Notes under the pieces: generated by a model | Told to the model about the DNA's origin: nothing | What the model saw: the letters and a program-made list of their open reading frames with translations, nothing else | The model's database searches: none | Position numbers and translations under genes: made by a program | In this document: positions 23,817 through 32,815 of the stretch, piece after piece | Layout: the number at the start of each line of letters is the position of its first letter | Position numbering within the stretch: the stretch's first letter is position 1 | DNA from: CS4-C045 sp964347545 | GTDB taxonomy: Bacteria > Planctomycetota > Planctomycetia > Pirellulales > UBA7805 | NCBI GenBank assembly: GCA_964347545.1 | Contig: CAYFZZ010000142.1 | Location: 1 to 33,131 of the forward strand | Reading direction: 5' to 3' | Length of the DNA stretch: 33,131 bases

Positions 23817-26111
23817 TTGTCCGAGAAACCGTCCGAGGAACTGATTCAGCTGCTGCAGCAGCTGCGGCTGGCGAACGGCAGCGACGTGCTGGCCGTCGCC
23901 CGCCACGCTCGACGCCTCGCTCGCGGGCTGCCGCTGTTCGACTCGGTGTGGGTCGATGCCCTGGTCCAGGCGCGGCTCCTGTCACCGCTGCAGGCTGCCG
24001 AAATCAAGGCTGGGCGCGGCCTCCGCCTCCAGGTCGGGCCGTACGTGCTGGCCGAACCGCTCGATTCGCCCGCCTACGCACGCCTGTTTCGCGCTCGCCA
24101 GGCATCCTCCGACGCCAGCGTCCAGTTGCTGGTGGCCGATCTCCCGTCCGGCGAAGGCCCGCCGCTGGCCAAAAAACTCAAATCCCTGGTCGATCGCTCG
24201 GGGCGGCTGGAACATCCGGTCCTGGTCACGATCCGCGGCGGGGGCCTGCACCAGTCGGGCGATGCGACCCAATTGTGGTGCGCCTGCGACGACCCCCCCG
24301 GCATCCCCGCTCGCCGCTGGCTGGTCCCCCACGGCCGCATGCCCCACCAGGCCGTCCTCCATATCGCTCAACAAATGACCGCCGCCATGGTGGAATTGGA
24401 GCGGCACGAGCTACCGCACGCCGACGTCAGTACGACCAACCTGTGGTTGAACGAGGAGGGCCAGATTCGCTTGCGGATGCCAGGCATCCGTTCCCTCCTG
24501 CGGCCCGAAGAGGGATACGCCCACGCTCAGCTGCCCCCCGAGGCCTTCGATTACCTGGCGCCCGAACGCGTCGTGCACGGTTCGCCGCCCGACACCGCCA
24601 GCGAGCTGTACGCCTGCGGAGCTCTCTGGTGGCACCTTCTGGCCGGTCGCCCCCCGGTCCCAGGCGGCGACAGCCTGGCCAAACTGCGGAACGTCCAAAA
24701 GGGCACCCTTCCGCCCATTCGGCAGATTGCGCCCGAGACCCCCGAGTTTTTTGCCGAGGCGATCACGCAGTGCACGCACCAGGACCCGCGGCAACGAGCC
24801 GGCTCGTTCGAGCAACTCGCCGCTCGGCTGGGACCGCCCCTGCCGCAGGGTGCGGCAGAAGTTGCCGACTGCATCCACCGCCACTTCCACCCCCCCCGGC
24901 TTCCCCACCACCGCTCGGCCCCGTCTGGCCACCGCTGGACCGCAGCCATGGCAGGGACCGCGCTGGCCGCCACCCTCCTCCTGGGCCTCTTCTGGTATCT
25001 CCGCCTCCCGGGGACGGCCCCGATCGCTCACGTGCCGCCCCCCCGAGCGGCCTCCCCCGAGGGGGCCCTGCCCTCGCCGCCGGCCGCCGCCGCAAAACCT
25101 GCCGCCGCAAAACCCGCCCATGTGGCCACGACCGACGCGACCCCGGCGTGGGAACCCAACGTGATCCTGTTGACACCCGCCGCCGCCGCTGCGGGCCGCC
25201 TGCCGAAGTTGTCGGCAGGGATCACGGTCCGCGGGGATCCCGACAACCGACCCGTGTTCCAGGTACCGCCGGAAGGCATCCTGCTGGACCTGCCCCACCT
25301 CCGCTTCGAGAACATCGACTTTGTCTGGAATCATCCGGGGACAACCGCGGAAACGCCGCCCGCCATGATCCGCATGACCAGCCGCTGGATCGAGTTTCAC
25401 CAGTGTTCCTTCCAGAGCGGAAGGGTCCCCTTCGGCAGCCTGCGGCCGGTGGCTGTCGCCTGCCGGCCGGCGGACCGCGCCCCCGGAGCGGTGGACCTGC
25501 CCGCCGCCTCCCATGTCGTCCTGGATCGTTCGGTTTTTCGCGACGTCGAGGCGGCCATCGCCAGTGCCACGGCGGTGACCCTGCAATCGAACGGCAGCTT
25601 GTATCTTGGCCCCGGTCCCGTGCTGGACCTGGCCAACTGGCCCACGGGAAAACAACCCGTCCGTTTGGCCCTGTCCCAATGCACACTGCGCAACGCAACC
25701 GCCTTGGTCTGGGTCCGCGGCGGACAGGTGCCCCGCCGACCGCAAGCCATCGTGATCAACGCGGAAAGCTCTGTCTTCGCGCCTCGCGCGGACGGGGCCT
25801 TGTTGTTTTTCGAGACCTTGCACGATCCGCACGACCTTCTCAGCCGCGTGCAATGGACCGGTCACAGTTCGTTACTGTCCGCAGACGCGACGCTGGTGGC
25901 CGGCTCGTCCGCGGAAGGCGAAGCCCAGCGGCTGGACGAGTCGCAGGTGGCCATCGAGGGTCTGGCTCGCAGTCATTGCGAGTTTGCCGGGCCCCAGATC
26001 GATCTCCCCGCCGCCTCGCGGCTGGAACATTGGTCCGTCCCCCTCCGCGCTTCGGCCACGCCGGGCATCGACCCGGGGATACTGCAATTGCCGCACGTCC
26101 CGACACAGTAA
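23817..26111 (+). CDS. Membrane-anchored pseudokinase with possible beta-helix ectodomain
   Basis: A 764-residue protein starting at TTG 23817 (no ATG fits without losing the helical N-terminus). About residues 80-330 have a serine/threonine kinase fold, but the catalytic residues are missing. The HRDLKPxN loop reads HADVSTTN (201-208, lacking Lys), DFG is replaced by MPG (221-223), and no VAIK lysine is found; only LAPE (247-250) and the later ELYACGALWWHLLAG helix are kept. Residues 375-395 are one transmembrane helix, followed by a Pro/Ala linker. Residues 430-764 are rich in short beta strands (LRFENIDFVW, FHQCSFQSG, VLDRSVFRD), suggesting a right-handed beta-helix outside the cytoplasm. 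Probably an envelope sensor or scaffold; no active kinase is nearby. Confidence 0.72.
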   Translation: MSEKPSEELIQLLQQLRLANGSDVLAVARHARRLARGLPLFDSVWVDALVQARLLSPLQAAEIKAGRGLRLQVGPYVLAEPLDSPAYARLFRARQASSDASVQLLVADLPSGEGPPLAKKLKSLVDRSGRLEHPVLVTIRGGGLHQSGDATQLWCACDDPPGIPARRWLVPHGRMPHQAVLHIAQQMTAAMVELERHELPHADVSTTNLWLNEEGQIRLRMPGIRSLLRPEEGYAHAQLPPEAFDYLAPERVVHGSPPDTASELYACGALWWHLLAGRPPVPGGDSLAKLRNVQKGTLPPIRQIAPETPEFFAEAITQCTHQDPRQRAGSFEQLAARLGPPLPQGAAEVADCIHRHFHPPRLPHHRSAPSGHRWTAAMAGTALAATLLLGLFWYLRLPGTAPIAHVPPPRAASPEGALPSPPAAAAKPAAAKPAHVATTDATPAWEPNVILLTPAAAAAGRLPKLSAGITVRGDPDNRPVFQVPPEGILLDLPHLRFENIDFVWNHPGTTAETPPAMIRMTSRWIEFHQCSFQSGRVPFGSLRPVAVACRPADRAPGAVDLPAASHVVLDRSVFRDVEAAIASATAVTLQSNGSLYLGPGPVLDLANWPTGKQPVRLALSQCTLRNATALVWVRGGQVPRRPQAIVINAESSVFAPRADGALLFFETLHDPHDLLSRVQWTGHSSLLSADATLVAGSSAEGEAQRLDESQVAIEGLARSHCEFAGPQIDLPAASRLEHWSVPLRASATPGIDPGILQLPHVPTQ

Positions 26112-26247
26112 AGCCGACCACCACCCCTACCCCCGGAGGCGGATTGGTAAACGTGCCGGATTACCGTTCCCGTTTGCCCCCCAAAGTCCCCTCTCCCCTG
26201 GCCGCGCGGTGGGCGGCGGCGGCCGGCGCGGATGACCCAGCCGGCTG

Positions 26248-26787
26248 TCAGGACGTTCGGCCCCGAAGATCGCCGCGGATCCGATCGTAATACAACAGCC
26301 CCGCCATCGTTTTGGCATCCTGAATGGTTCCGTCCAGAGCCATGTTCACGGCGTCCGACCAGGGCAGCACCAGCGTTTCGATTTGTTCGTCCTCTTCCAG
26401 AGCGGTGGTTCCCGGCGTCAACTGGCTGGCCACAAACAGGGTCACGATCTCGGTCAGGATTCCCGGCGAGACATAGAAGTGGCACAGCCGCTGGATCCTG
26501 GCGGCGCGGTAGCCCGTCTCTTCGGCCAGTTCGCGCCGAGCGGTTTCGGCGGGGTCCTCGCCCGGTTCGCGCGTCCCCGCGGGAAGTTCCAGCAGCGGAC
26601 AGCCAGCCGTCACCCGGAAATTTCGCACCAGACAGACGTGGCTGGAATCGACCAGGGGCAGGATCGCCACGGCCCCCGGGTGTTCCACGATTTCACGCTG
26701 GCAAATGCGGCCGTCCGGGGTCGTGCAGGCCATCCGCACGACGGTAAATTTTCCGGTTTTCAGAAGAGGTTGTCGTTCCGCAGCCAT
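26248..26787 (-). CDS. Nudix hydrolase, ADP-ribose pyrophosphatase-like
   Basis: A 179-residue Nudix enzyme with an intact Nudix box from G71 to Y93: G71, E77, R85-E86, E89-E90 and G92 follow the GX5EX7REUXEEXGU rule. The preceding LLELPAGTREPGED wording, and the N-terminal REIVEHPGAVAILPLV strand, match ADP-sugar pyrophosphatases that split ADP-ribose to AMP and ribose 5-phosphate. ATG 26787 is chosen because the reading frame upstream carries no recognisable protein sequence. The protein is cytoplasmic and has no extra domain. It is divergent from the site-2 protease gene, and the two share a 156-base intergenic region. Confidence 0.88.
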   Translation of the reverse strand: MAAERQPLLKTGKFTVVRMACTTPDGRICQREIVEHPGAVAILPLVDSSHVCLVRNFRVTAGCPLLELPAGTREPGEDPAETARRELAEETGYRAARIQRLCHFYVSPGILTEIVTLFVASQLTPGTTALEEDEQIETLVLPWSDAVNMALDGTIQDAKTMAGLLYYDRIRGDLRGRTS

Positions 26788-26818
26788 GGGCAGACCCCCG
26801 CACCGCCGTTCCCGTTCG

Positions 26819-26847
26819 TTGCCGTGCTTGCGCGTTCCTGGTAAAAT
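26819..26847 (+). promoter_or_regulatory. Sigma70-like promoter of the site-2 protease gene
   Basis: TTGCCG (26819-26824), a 17-base spacer and TAAAAT (26842-26847, five of six consensus bases). Transcription would start near 26854, leaving a leader of about 90 bases that opens with a perfect hairpin. Confidence 0.65.
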
Positions 26848-26855
26848 AATCATCT

Positions 26856-26883
26856 GGATGCCACCGACCAAGGGCTGGCATCC
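26856..26883 (+). repeat. Hairpin at the 5' end of the protease mRNA
   Basis: GGATGCCA (26856-26863) and TGGCATCC (26876-26883) form a perfect 8-bp stem with a 12-base loop. It begins within a few bases of the predicted transcription start. Confidence 0.55.
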
Positions 26884-26943
26884 TGCGAGCGTGGACCGAG
26901 GGCCCGTGAGCGGGATGGCTTGTGCTGCTGAGCGTCAGTTGCG

Positions 26944-28014
26944 ATGGCAAGCATGATCGGAAGCGGGAGTGCTGGTAGTGTCAGCCTGGGACGGTGGCTG
27001 GGGATTCCTGTCCGCCTCCATATCTCTTTCCTGCTGCTGGGAATTTTTCTGTTGTTCGCCCTGACCAGGGCCCAGGCCGCTCCCCTGGCGGCGTATGCGG
27101 GGTTGTGCATCGTCATCTGGCTGGGGTGTGCCATCCTGCACGAGGCGGGGCATTGCATCGCGGTGGTGCGGCTTGGCGGCCGCACGGACCAGGTGGTCCT
27201 GACGCCACTGGGCGGGCTCAGCCACTACACCTATTTGCAGGAGCCCCATCGGGAACTGATCGCCGCCTGGGCGGGGCCGTTGGCCAGTTTTTGCGGCTGG
27301 TTCGCCGGCGCTTGCTGGTTGTTCGCCTGGGGCGATGATTCGCTGGTCGGGCTGCTAAACCCCCTGGCGCCTCAAAGTTCTCTGTTCGCGACAAACACCC
27401 AACTCTGGCTGGTGGCCCTCCGGTTCAGCGTCTACCTCAACTGGACCCTGGTCGTGGCCAACCTCCTCCCCGCCATCCCGCTCGACTGCGGCTGGGCTCT
27501 CCGCTGCCTGCTCTGGCCCCAGCTGGGTCATCAACGGGCCCTGGTGGTCGTGCGGCGGGTTTCCCTGGTGGTCGCCATCGCTTTGTGCGGAGCGGCGGTG
27601 TGGGCCGGCGTGTGGACCAGCACCGGGGAGGCTGCTTTCTTGATTCCTCCCTGGGTGCCCCTGGCTGTGCTGAGCGTCTGTATCGCCAGCTTTGTGTTTT
27701 CCCCCGCGGAGGTTTATCCGGAGGAAGGTGGGGACGAGCAATTGTTTGGGTACGACTTTTCGCAGGGATACACCAGCCTGGAACCGCGGGAAGATCCCCC
27801 GGCCCCCCGCCCGCAAGGCCCCCTCCGCCGCTGGATCACCCGCAAACGGGCCGCTCGGGAGGCACAGCGGCTGAGGATCGAACAGGAGGAGGAGCAGCAG
27901 GTCGATTCGATTCTGGCACGGCTGCACGAGCGGGGAATTGAGTCGCTGAGCCCCGAGGAACGGGCGTTGTTGTACCGCGTCAGCGCTCGCTACCGGTCAC
28001 GCTCGAGCCAATAG
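26944..28014 (+). CDS. Site-2 protease (M50) family membrane metallopeptidase
   Basis: A 356-residue membrane protein of the M50/SpoIVFB type. The zinc-binding HEAGH is at residues 66-70 in a membrane helix (CIVIWLGCAILHEAGHCIAV), and the third ligand is probably Asp181 in NLLPAIPLDCG. The N-terminal RWLGIPVRLHISFLLL is the usual amphipathic-then-membrane start of SpoIVFB-like proteases. At least five hydrophobic segments are seen up to residue 260. The tail (about 265-356) is charged and cytoplasmic, with coiled-coil character (RIEQEEEQQVDSILARLHER) and a motif SLSPEERALLYRVSARYR that also ends many rhomboid proteases. It has its own promoter. It may cleave a membrane-bound regulator; no substrate is evident nearby. 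An alternative start is ATG 26953. Confidence 0.88.
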   Translation: MASMIGSGSAGSVSLGRWLGIPVRLHISFLLLGIFLLFALTRAQAAPLAAYAGLCIVIWLGCAILHEAGHCIAVVRLGGRTDQVVLTPLGGLSHYTYLQEPHRELIAAWAGPLASFCGWFAGACWLFAWGDDSLVGLLNPLAPQSSLFATNTQLWLVALRFSVYLNWTLVVANLLPAIPLDCGWALRCLLWPQLGHQRALVVVRRVSLVVAIALCGAAVWAGVWTSTGEAAFLIPPWVPLAVLSVCIASFVFSPAEVYPEEGGDEQLFGYDFSQGYTSLEPREDPPAPRPQGPLRRWITRKRAAREAQRLRIEQEEEQQVDSILARLHERGIESLSPEERALLYRVSARYRSRSSQ

Positions 28015-28074
28015 CCCCCTTCTGCGGCGGGAATCCCTGCCAGCCGGCGCTCTCCGTTTAATCGTCGTAATCGT

Positions 28075-28096
28075 CACGGCAAGCCTTCCTGCCGTG
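28075..28096 (+). terminator. Weak terminator-like hairpin after the protease gene
   Basis: CACGGCA and TGCCGTG form a 7-bp stem around an eight-base loop, 60 bases after the stop codon. There is no T tract, so termination here is uncertain. Confidence 0.3.
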
Positions 28097-28225
28097 GTGG
28101 GGGGGCTGGGCGGCGCCTCTCAAGCCCTTTTTCGTTGCCCCTGCGGGGTTTACGGCTTAGGGTTTCTACAACGAGTCTGCCCCGGGCCGCTGTGTAACTG
28201 CCGCCCACCCTGCGGGAATTTTCCC

Positions 28226-29848
28226 ATGCTTCGCTCGCTGGTCCCATCGATCCCCACCCCGGCCGAAACCGGTTCCATCCAGCCGGACGATCCCCGTCTG
28301 CGGCAGCTGCAACAGTTGTTCGGCGTGCCGTTTTCCGCGGTGGACGTCGAGCGTTGTACGGTCGCGGCCACCGCCGAGGATTTGCCTCCGGGGAATTGGG
28401 AAGCGCGAGCGGTCATTTGCCGCGAAGTTGCCGATCGGCAGCAACCGGCATTTATCGACGAGGTCGGGCCGCTGCTGGTCCTCGCCATTCCCCTCCCGGA
28501 ACGAAACAAGGTCCGTTATGTCGCCGTGGCAGGCCTGGTCACCGCAGAAAGGCACCCCACCCCCACAGGCTCGACCCCGCCCCACCCGGCAGGGACCGAC
28601 CTCCAGATCTTCTGGCCGGAACAAACACTCCTGGCCGCAGCCGGGCTGTTTGTCGAGCGCGAGCAGCTGGCCCAGCGGGCGGCCGTTTTGGAAGACCACG
28701 TCGACGGGCTGTCGGAAAATCTGTCACACACCTACGAAGAAATCAGCCTCCTGCATCGCATCGCAGGACACCTCAAGATTTCCGACGGCATCCGTGAAGT
28801 TGCCCACCTGGCCGCGGAATGGCTGCACAACATCGTCTCCAGCGAAGCGGTGGTGGCCTGTTTCCTGCCAGCCGATGGGACCGAAGATGCCACCGGCCCT
28901 GCCGACACCCTCGGCGGGATGCTGGTCCAAGGTCGCTGCCCCATCAGCGAAACGAGGCTGGCCGAGCTGATCGATACGCTGAATCTGGATGAACTGCCGT
29001 CGGCGCGAGTGATGAACCACGGCGTGACCAACAGAGCCGACTGGCGGTTCCCGGAAATCCGGGAACTGGTCATTGTCTCCCTGCGGGTCGGCGATCGCCG
29101 CCTCGGTTACCTGGCCGCGCTCAATCATTCCGCCGGACGCGAGTTTGGCTCGGTCGAAGCCAGCCTGCTGAACAGTGTCGCCACGATGCTGGGCATCCAC
29201 TATGGCAATAGCGAGCTGTTTCAAGCGCAAAGCGATTTGCTGTCGGCCATGGTCCAATCCCTGGTCTCGGCCATCGACGCCAAGGATCCTTATACCTGCG
29301 GCCACAGCCACCGCGTGGCCCGCGTGGCTCGCCGTTTGGCCGAAGAGCTGGGTTGCGACGATGAAATGCTCAACACCATCTACCTCTCTGGACTGCTGCA
29401 CGATATCGGCAAGATTGGGATCAATGACCACGTGCTGCGGAAAGCCGGCCGACTGACGGAGGCTGAATACGAACACATCAAGCAGCATCCCCAGCTGGGC
29501 TTCAATATCCTTAAAGATATCCGGCAGATCAAAGATGCGCTCCCCGGCGTGCTGTATCACCACGAGGCCTGGGATGGCAGCGGCTATCCCGCTGGTCTGG
29601 CCGGCGAAAACATCCCCTGGCTGGCTCGGATTCTGGCCGTCGCCGACGCCTTCGATGCCATGGGCAGCGATCGTTCGTACCGCACAGGCATGCCCGACGA
29701 ACAACTCGACCAGATTTTGCGTCAGGGAGCGGGCCACCAGTGGGATGCTCGAGTCGTGGAAGCCTTTTTCGCGATCCGGGATGAAGTTCGCGATATCGTC
29801 AATCGCGAACGGGAACGGATCCAGCTGGACGCCCTTGCCTGGTCCTAA
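28226..29848 (+). CDS. GAF and HD-GYP domain protein (cyclic di-GMP phosphodiesterase-like)
   Basis: A 540-residue signalling protein. After an N-terminal region (20-120) of unclear fold comes a short coiled coil (QLAQRAAVLEDHVDGLSENL) and a GAF-like domain at about residues 170-320 that may sense a small ligand. The C-terminal HD-GYP domain (about 335-520) has all metal-site landmarks: HSHR in DPYTCGHSHRVARVA, HD at 392-393 in HDIGKIG, HHE in YHHEAWDGSGYP and GYP at 453-455. The conserved VADAFDAMGSDRSYR also fits. HD-GYP proteins hydrolyse cyclic di-GMP to GMP. No signal peptide or membrane helix is seen, so it is cytoplasmic. ATG 28226 is used; in-frame sequence upstream is not protein-like. 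Confidence 0.9.
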   Translation: MLRSLVPSIPTPAETGSIQPDDPRLRQLQQLFGVPFSAVDVERCTVAATAEDLPPGNWEARAVICREVADRQQPAFIDEVGPLLVLAIPLPERNKVRYVAVAGLVTAERHPTPTGSTPPHPAGTDLQIFWPEQTLLAAAGLFVEREQLAQRAAVLEDHVDGLSENLSHTYEEISLLHRIAGHLKISDGIREVAHLAAEWLHNIVSSEAVVACFLPADGTEDATGPADTLGGMLVQGRCPISETRLAELIDTLNLDELPSARVMNHGVTNRADWRFPEIRELVIVSLRVGDRRLGYLAALNHSAGREFGSVEASLLNSVATMLGIHYGNSELFQAQSDLLSAMVQSLVSAIDAKDPYTCGHSHRVARVARRLAEELGCDDEMLNTIYLSGLLHDIGKIGINDHVLRKAGRLTEAEYEHIKQHPQLGFNILKDIRQIKDALPGVLYHHEAWDGSGYPAGLAGENIPWLARILAVADAFDAMGSDRSYRTGMPDEQLDQILRQGAGHQWDARVVEAFFAIRDEVRDIVNRERERIQLDALAWS

Positions 29849-30105
29849 AGGACCCGCAAGCTTCGACCGCGCCCCGCCCGACGCCTGGTTCGTCAGCCGG
29901 CTTTTCCCTCCGCCGCAGGCCGCTGGTCTCGCGCACCGCCACCCGCCCCGGCGCTCCCCGCGGAAGGGAACACGCTGGGCAGGATCGGCCCCCGGCCGTC
30001 AGCAGCAGGACCAGCTGACCTGCCACCGCCGCCCCGCAATTGGTAAACTCATCCGGACCGGGAGTCATCCAACCAGCTCCGTGGGGAACAATCAGGGATG
30101 CGGCT

Positions 30106-30843
30106 ATGAGCAAATTTGCGGTGATCATGCCGGCGGCGGGGAAGAGCCGACGGTTTAGGGATGAACACTACAAAAAGCCATTTGCCATGCTGGACAATCG
30201 AGCTGTCTGGCTGCATGCGGCAGAAAAATTCTTGAATCGCGATGACGTCGTCCAGCTGATCTTGGTGATCGCCGCCGAAGATCGGGAAGCGTTTCACACG
30301 AAGTACGCGGCGAATGTGGCCATTCTGGGGATCGACGTGGTCGAAGGAGGGGCCGAACGAGCCGACTCCGTGGAAAAGGCCCTGGCCCGTGTCACCGCCG
30401 ATGCCGACTTGATCGCCGTGCACGACGCGGCTCGACCATGTATCGTCGACGAGTGGATTTCCGCTCTGTTTCACGCGGCGGAAAAAAGTGGAGCGGCGAT
30501 TCCGGCCGTACCCGTGCCAGGCACCATCAAACGGGTCGACAAACAAAACATCGTGCAGGAAACGGTCTCCCGGGAAGGGCTCTACGAAGCGCAAACGCCT
30601 CAGGTATTCCGCCGCCAGCTCTTGCTGGATGCCTACGCTCAACGAAACCATTTTGCCGCCACCGACGATGCTCAGCTGGTCGAACGCTCAGGCCACCCGG
30701 TCACCGTCATCCCCGGCTCGCCCCTGAACGTGAAAATCACCACCAAACAAGACCTGCGGCTGGCCGGTCAAATTCTGAAAGTGCTGCCCAAGCCGAAGTT
30801 GAGCGGCCCGGCTCACCCGTTCGCCGACGACATGTGGAGGTGA
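30106..30843 (+). CDS. ispD: 2-C-methyl-D-erythritol 4-phosphate cytidylyltransferase
   Basis: A 245-residue nucleotidyltransferase that couples CTP to methylerythritol 4-phosphate in the MEP isoprenoid pathway. The nucleotide-binding start IMPAAGKSRRF is at residues 7-17. GAERADSVEKAL (the GxxRxxSVxxGL motif), DLIAVHDAARPC (the VHDAARP motif) and TPQVFRR follow, and TDDAQLVE with the KITTKQDLRLA end is typical of IspD. ATG 30106 is chosen because it starts the Rossmann-like strand; the alternative upstream start adds 22 non-conserved residues. The ribosome binding site is weak (CAGGGATG). It is followed by tyrS, whose ribosome binding site lies in the last ispD codons, so both are translated from one mRNA. 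Confidence 0.92.
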   Translation: MSKFAVIMPAAGKSRRFRDEHYKKPFAMLDNRAVWLHAAEKFLNRDDVVQLILVIAAEDREAFHTKYAANVAILGIDVVEGGAERADSVEKALARVTADADLIAVHDAARPCIVDEWISALFHAAEKSGAAIPAVPVPGTIKRVDKQNIVQETVSREGLYEAQTPQVFRRQLLLDAYAQRNHFAATDDAQLVERSGHPVTVIPGSPLNVKITTKQDLRLAGQILKVLPKPKLSGPAHPFADDMWR

Positions 30844-30850
30844 GCCCGGC

Positions 30851-32131
30851 ATGGACGTAATGGCTGAACTCCAGTGGCGGCAGTCGGTTCACCAGACAAC
30901 CGACGACGCCTTCCTGCCCGGCTGGCTGGCCGGCGAGAGCCGCACCCTGTATGCCGGCTTTGATCCGACCTCCAACGGGCTGCACGTGGGAAACTTCGTG
31001 CCGCTGATGATGCTCCGCCGCTTTCAGCAGGCAGGCCATCGACCCATCGCCCTGGCCGGTGGGGCCACCGGCATGATCGGTGATCCGGCCGGGAAGAGCG
31101 ACGAACGGAGCTTGCTCAGCGCCGAGACGATCGAAGCCAACCTGGCTGCGATTACCGTCGAACTGCAGCAGTTTCTCGATTTCGACCAAGGACCCTACGC
31201 CGCTCGGCTGGTCAACAACTACGACTGGATGAAGGACTGGTCCTACCTCGGCTTCCTGCGGGACATCGGCAAAAACTTCCCGGTCAATGTGATGCTGGCC
31301 AAGGATTCCGTCAAAGGACGACTCGACCGGGACGACGGTGGCATCAGCTATACCGAATTCAGTTACATGCTCTTGCAAGCGTATGACTTCGTGAAACTGC
31401 ACACCGACTACAACTGCCAGCTGCAGGTGGGGGGCAGCGACCAGTGGGGAAACATTACCGCCGGGATCGACCTGGCCCGGCGGATGGGACACGGCCAGCT
31501 GTACGGAATCACTTGCCCCCTGCTGACCAAAAAAGATGGTACCAAGATGGGCAAGACCGAAGCGGGCGCCATCTGGCTCTCAACCCAAAAAACCAGCCCC
31601 TACACGTTTTACCAATACTGGTTCAACGTCGAAGATGAAGATGTGGGAACCTGCCTGCGACTGCTGACCGAACTGCCAAGGGAAGAGATCGAATCGCTGG
31701 ACACCGCCCGGGCCACAGATGCCAGCCGCCGTGACAGCCAACGGCGACTGGCCGAAGATCTCACCCGCTTGGTACACGGTGATCAGGGACTGGCCAAGGC
31801 TCGCCGAGCCTCCCAGGTGCTGTTCGGCGCGGAAATCGAAGATCTTGCCGACGCAGACCTGGCCGAGATCTTTGCGGACGTGCCCAGCAGCCAACTCGCA
31901 CGACAGCGCCTCGAGGGCGACGGATTAAATATCGTCGACGCCCTCACCGAAGCCGGCCTGGCCAAGAGCAAAGCCGAAGCACGGCGGACGATCACGCAAG
32001 GCGGAGCGTATGTGAATAATCGCCGAGTGGCGGGAGTTGAGCAGAATTTGGGAACCGATGATCTGGCCAGCGAGTCGATGGTCGTCCTCCGTGCCGGCAA
32101 AAAACGGTACGCCCTCCTCCGCTTCCAATAG
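30851..32131 (+). CDS. tyrS: Tyrosyl-tRNA synthetase
   Basis: A complete 426-residue class I synthetase that charges tRNA-Tyr. The HIGH-type motif reads HVGN at residues 45-48 within AGFDPTSNGLHVGNF, and the KMSKS-type loop reads KMGKT at 232-236. LQVGGSDQWGNITAG, which binds tyrosine, is intact. About residues 355-420 form the C-terminal S4 RNA-binding domain (LTEAGLAKSKAEARRTITQG, GAYVNNRRV). The start at ATG 30851 has an excellent GGAGGTGA site at 30835-30842, overlapping the end of ispD; a second Met three codons on is possible. The gene is the end of the ispD unit. Coupling of ispD and tyrS may simply secure expression. Confidence 0.97.
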   Translation: MDVMAELQWRQSVHQTTDDAFLPGWLAGESRTLYAGFDPTSNGLHVGNFVPLMMLRRFQQAGHRPIALAGGATGMIGDPAGKSDERSLLSAETIEANLAAITVELQQFLDFDQGPYAARLVNNYDWMKDWSYLGFLRDIGKNFPVNVMLAKDSVKGRLDRDDGGISYTEFSYMLLQAYDFVKLHTDYNCQLQVGGSDQWGNITAGIDLARRMGHGQLYGITCPLLTKKDGTKMGKTEAGAIWLSTQKTSPYTFYQYWFNVEDEDVGTCLRLLTELPREEIESLDTARATDASRRDSQRRLAEDLTRLVHGDQGLAKARRASQVLFGAEIEDLADADLAEIFADVPSSQLARQRLEGDGLNIVDALTEAGLAKSKAEARRTITQGGAYVNNRRVAGVEQNLGTDDLASESMVVLRAGKKRYALLRFQ

Positions 32132-32161
32132 CGGGCCAGCATCACGTGAGGGATGGCCCGC
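32131..32161 (+). terminator. Terminator-like hairpin after tyrS
   Basis: GCGGGCCA (32131-32138, starting in the stop codon) pairs perfectly with TGGCCCGC (32154-32161). There is no T tract, and the structure reads the same on both strands, so it could serve the converging genes. Confidence 0.35.
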
Positions 32162-32345
32162 CCCCGCCTGCAGACTGCCAAGCCCCCCCCGGCACGCGCT
32201 CAGCCGGCGCTGCATGACCAGCCAGGCCACCGGCGGAATTCTCACCTGCGACCACCGGCATGCGTGGCCCTCGTGCGGCTCACGGTATCCAGCAGCCAGG
32301 GGAAGATGGCGAACCACCGCTGCGGATGAAGCGCTGGCGTGGACG

Positions 32346-32798
32346 TCAAGCCGAAGGATGGCTGGTCGTCGTCGGATTCGCGGCAACCCAGCACCGGCTG
32401 CCGACGGAACGATGAAAAAGGAAGTCGCACGCGGCACCGACCACAACGCCCACGGCGTAGCACACCAGGTCGCTCCACAGAAAGCCAAAGCCCAGGACCA
32501 GTCCGCCCAGCGTGGTGTGCCGCAGAGCATGGATCCAGGGGGCATGGTAGAGCTGGCTCAGCTCCATCGCATAGCAGACCACCAGCGCCAGGGCCGCTCG
32601 CCGCGTGGTCGACCACCCAGGGACCACGACGCTGAACCCCAGAAAAACCATCAGGGCCCACAGGGTGTCCCCCGCGTACTGAGCGACGAAGGCTGGCAAG
32701 TACCCACCGTAGCGTCGTGACCCGATCCCCAGCGCCACCACCACCGCCCCACAGACCAGATACACGACACGTTGAGCCCACCCGTGCATGATCTCCAT
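32346..32798 (-). CDS. DUF2809 family small membrane protein
   Basis: A 150-residue polytopic membrane protein with four hydrophobic segments (RVVYLVCGAVVVALGIGSRR; DTLWALMVFLGFSVVVPGW; RAALALVVCYAMELSQLY; LWSDLVCYAVGVVVGAACDF). The motifs GIGSRRYGGYLPAFVAQYAG, YAGDTLWA, ELSQLYHAPWIHALR and GFLWSDLVCY are those of the DUF2809 family, small inner-membrane proteins of unknown function. ATG 32798 is chosen (MEIMHGWAQ) because the preceding 18 codons are derived from the repeat array and not conserved. Its promoter would have to lie inside or beyond the repeat array. It converges with tyrS. Confidence 0.85.
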   Translation of the reverse strand: MEIMHGWAQRVVYLVCGAVVVALGIGSRRYGGYLPAFVAQYAGDTLWALMVFLGFSVVVPGWSTTRRAALALVVCYAMELSQLYHAPWIHALRHTTLGGLVLGFGFLWSDLVCYAVGVVVGAACDFLFHRSVGSRCWVAANPTTTSHPSA

Positions 32799-32815
32799 TG
32801 TAACCCGCCTCTCAA

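Noticed and set aside
25333..25343. GGGGACAAC in the pseudokinase gene, matching the core of the terminal repeats
   Set aside because: A single short match in coding DNA with no flanking similarity; expected by chance at this GC content.
22997..26290. 1097-codon plus-strand frame crossing several genes
   Set aside because: It overlaps the end of the RmlD-like gene, the opposite strand of the deaminase and the pseudokinase in another frame. The translation is Arg/Pro/Ala-rich low complexity.
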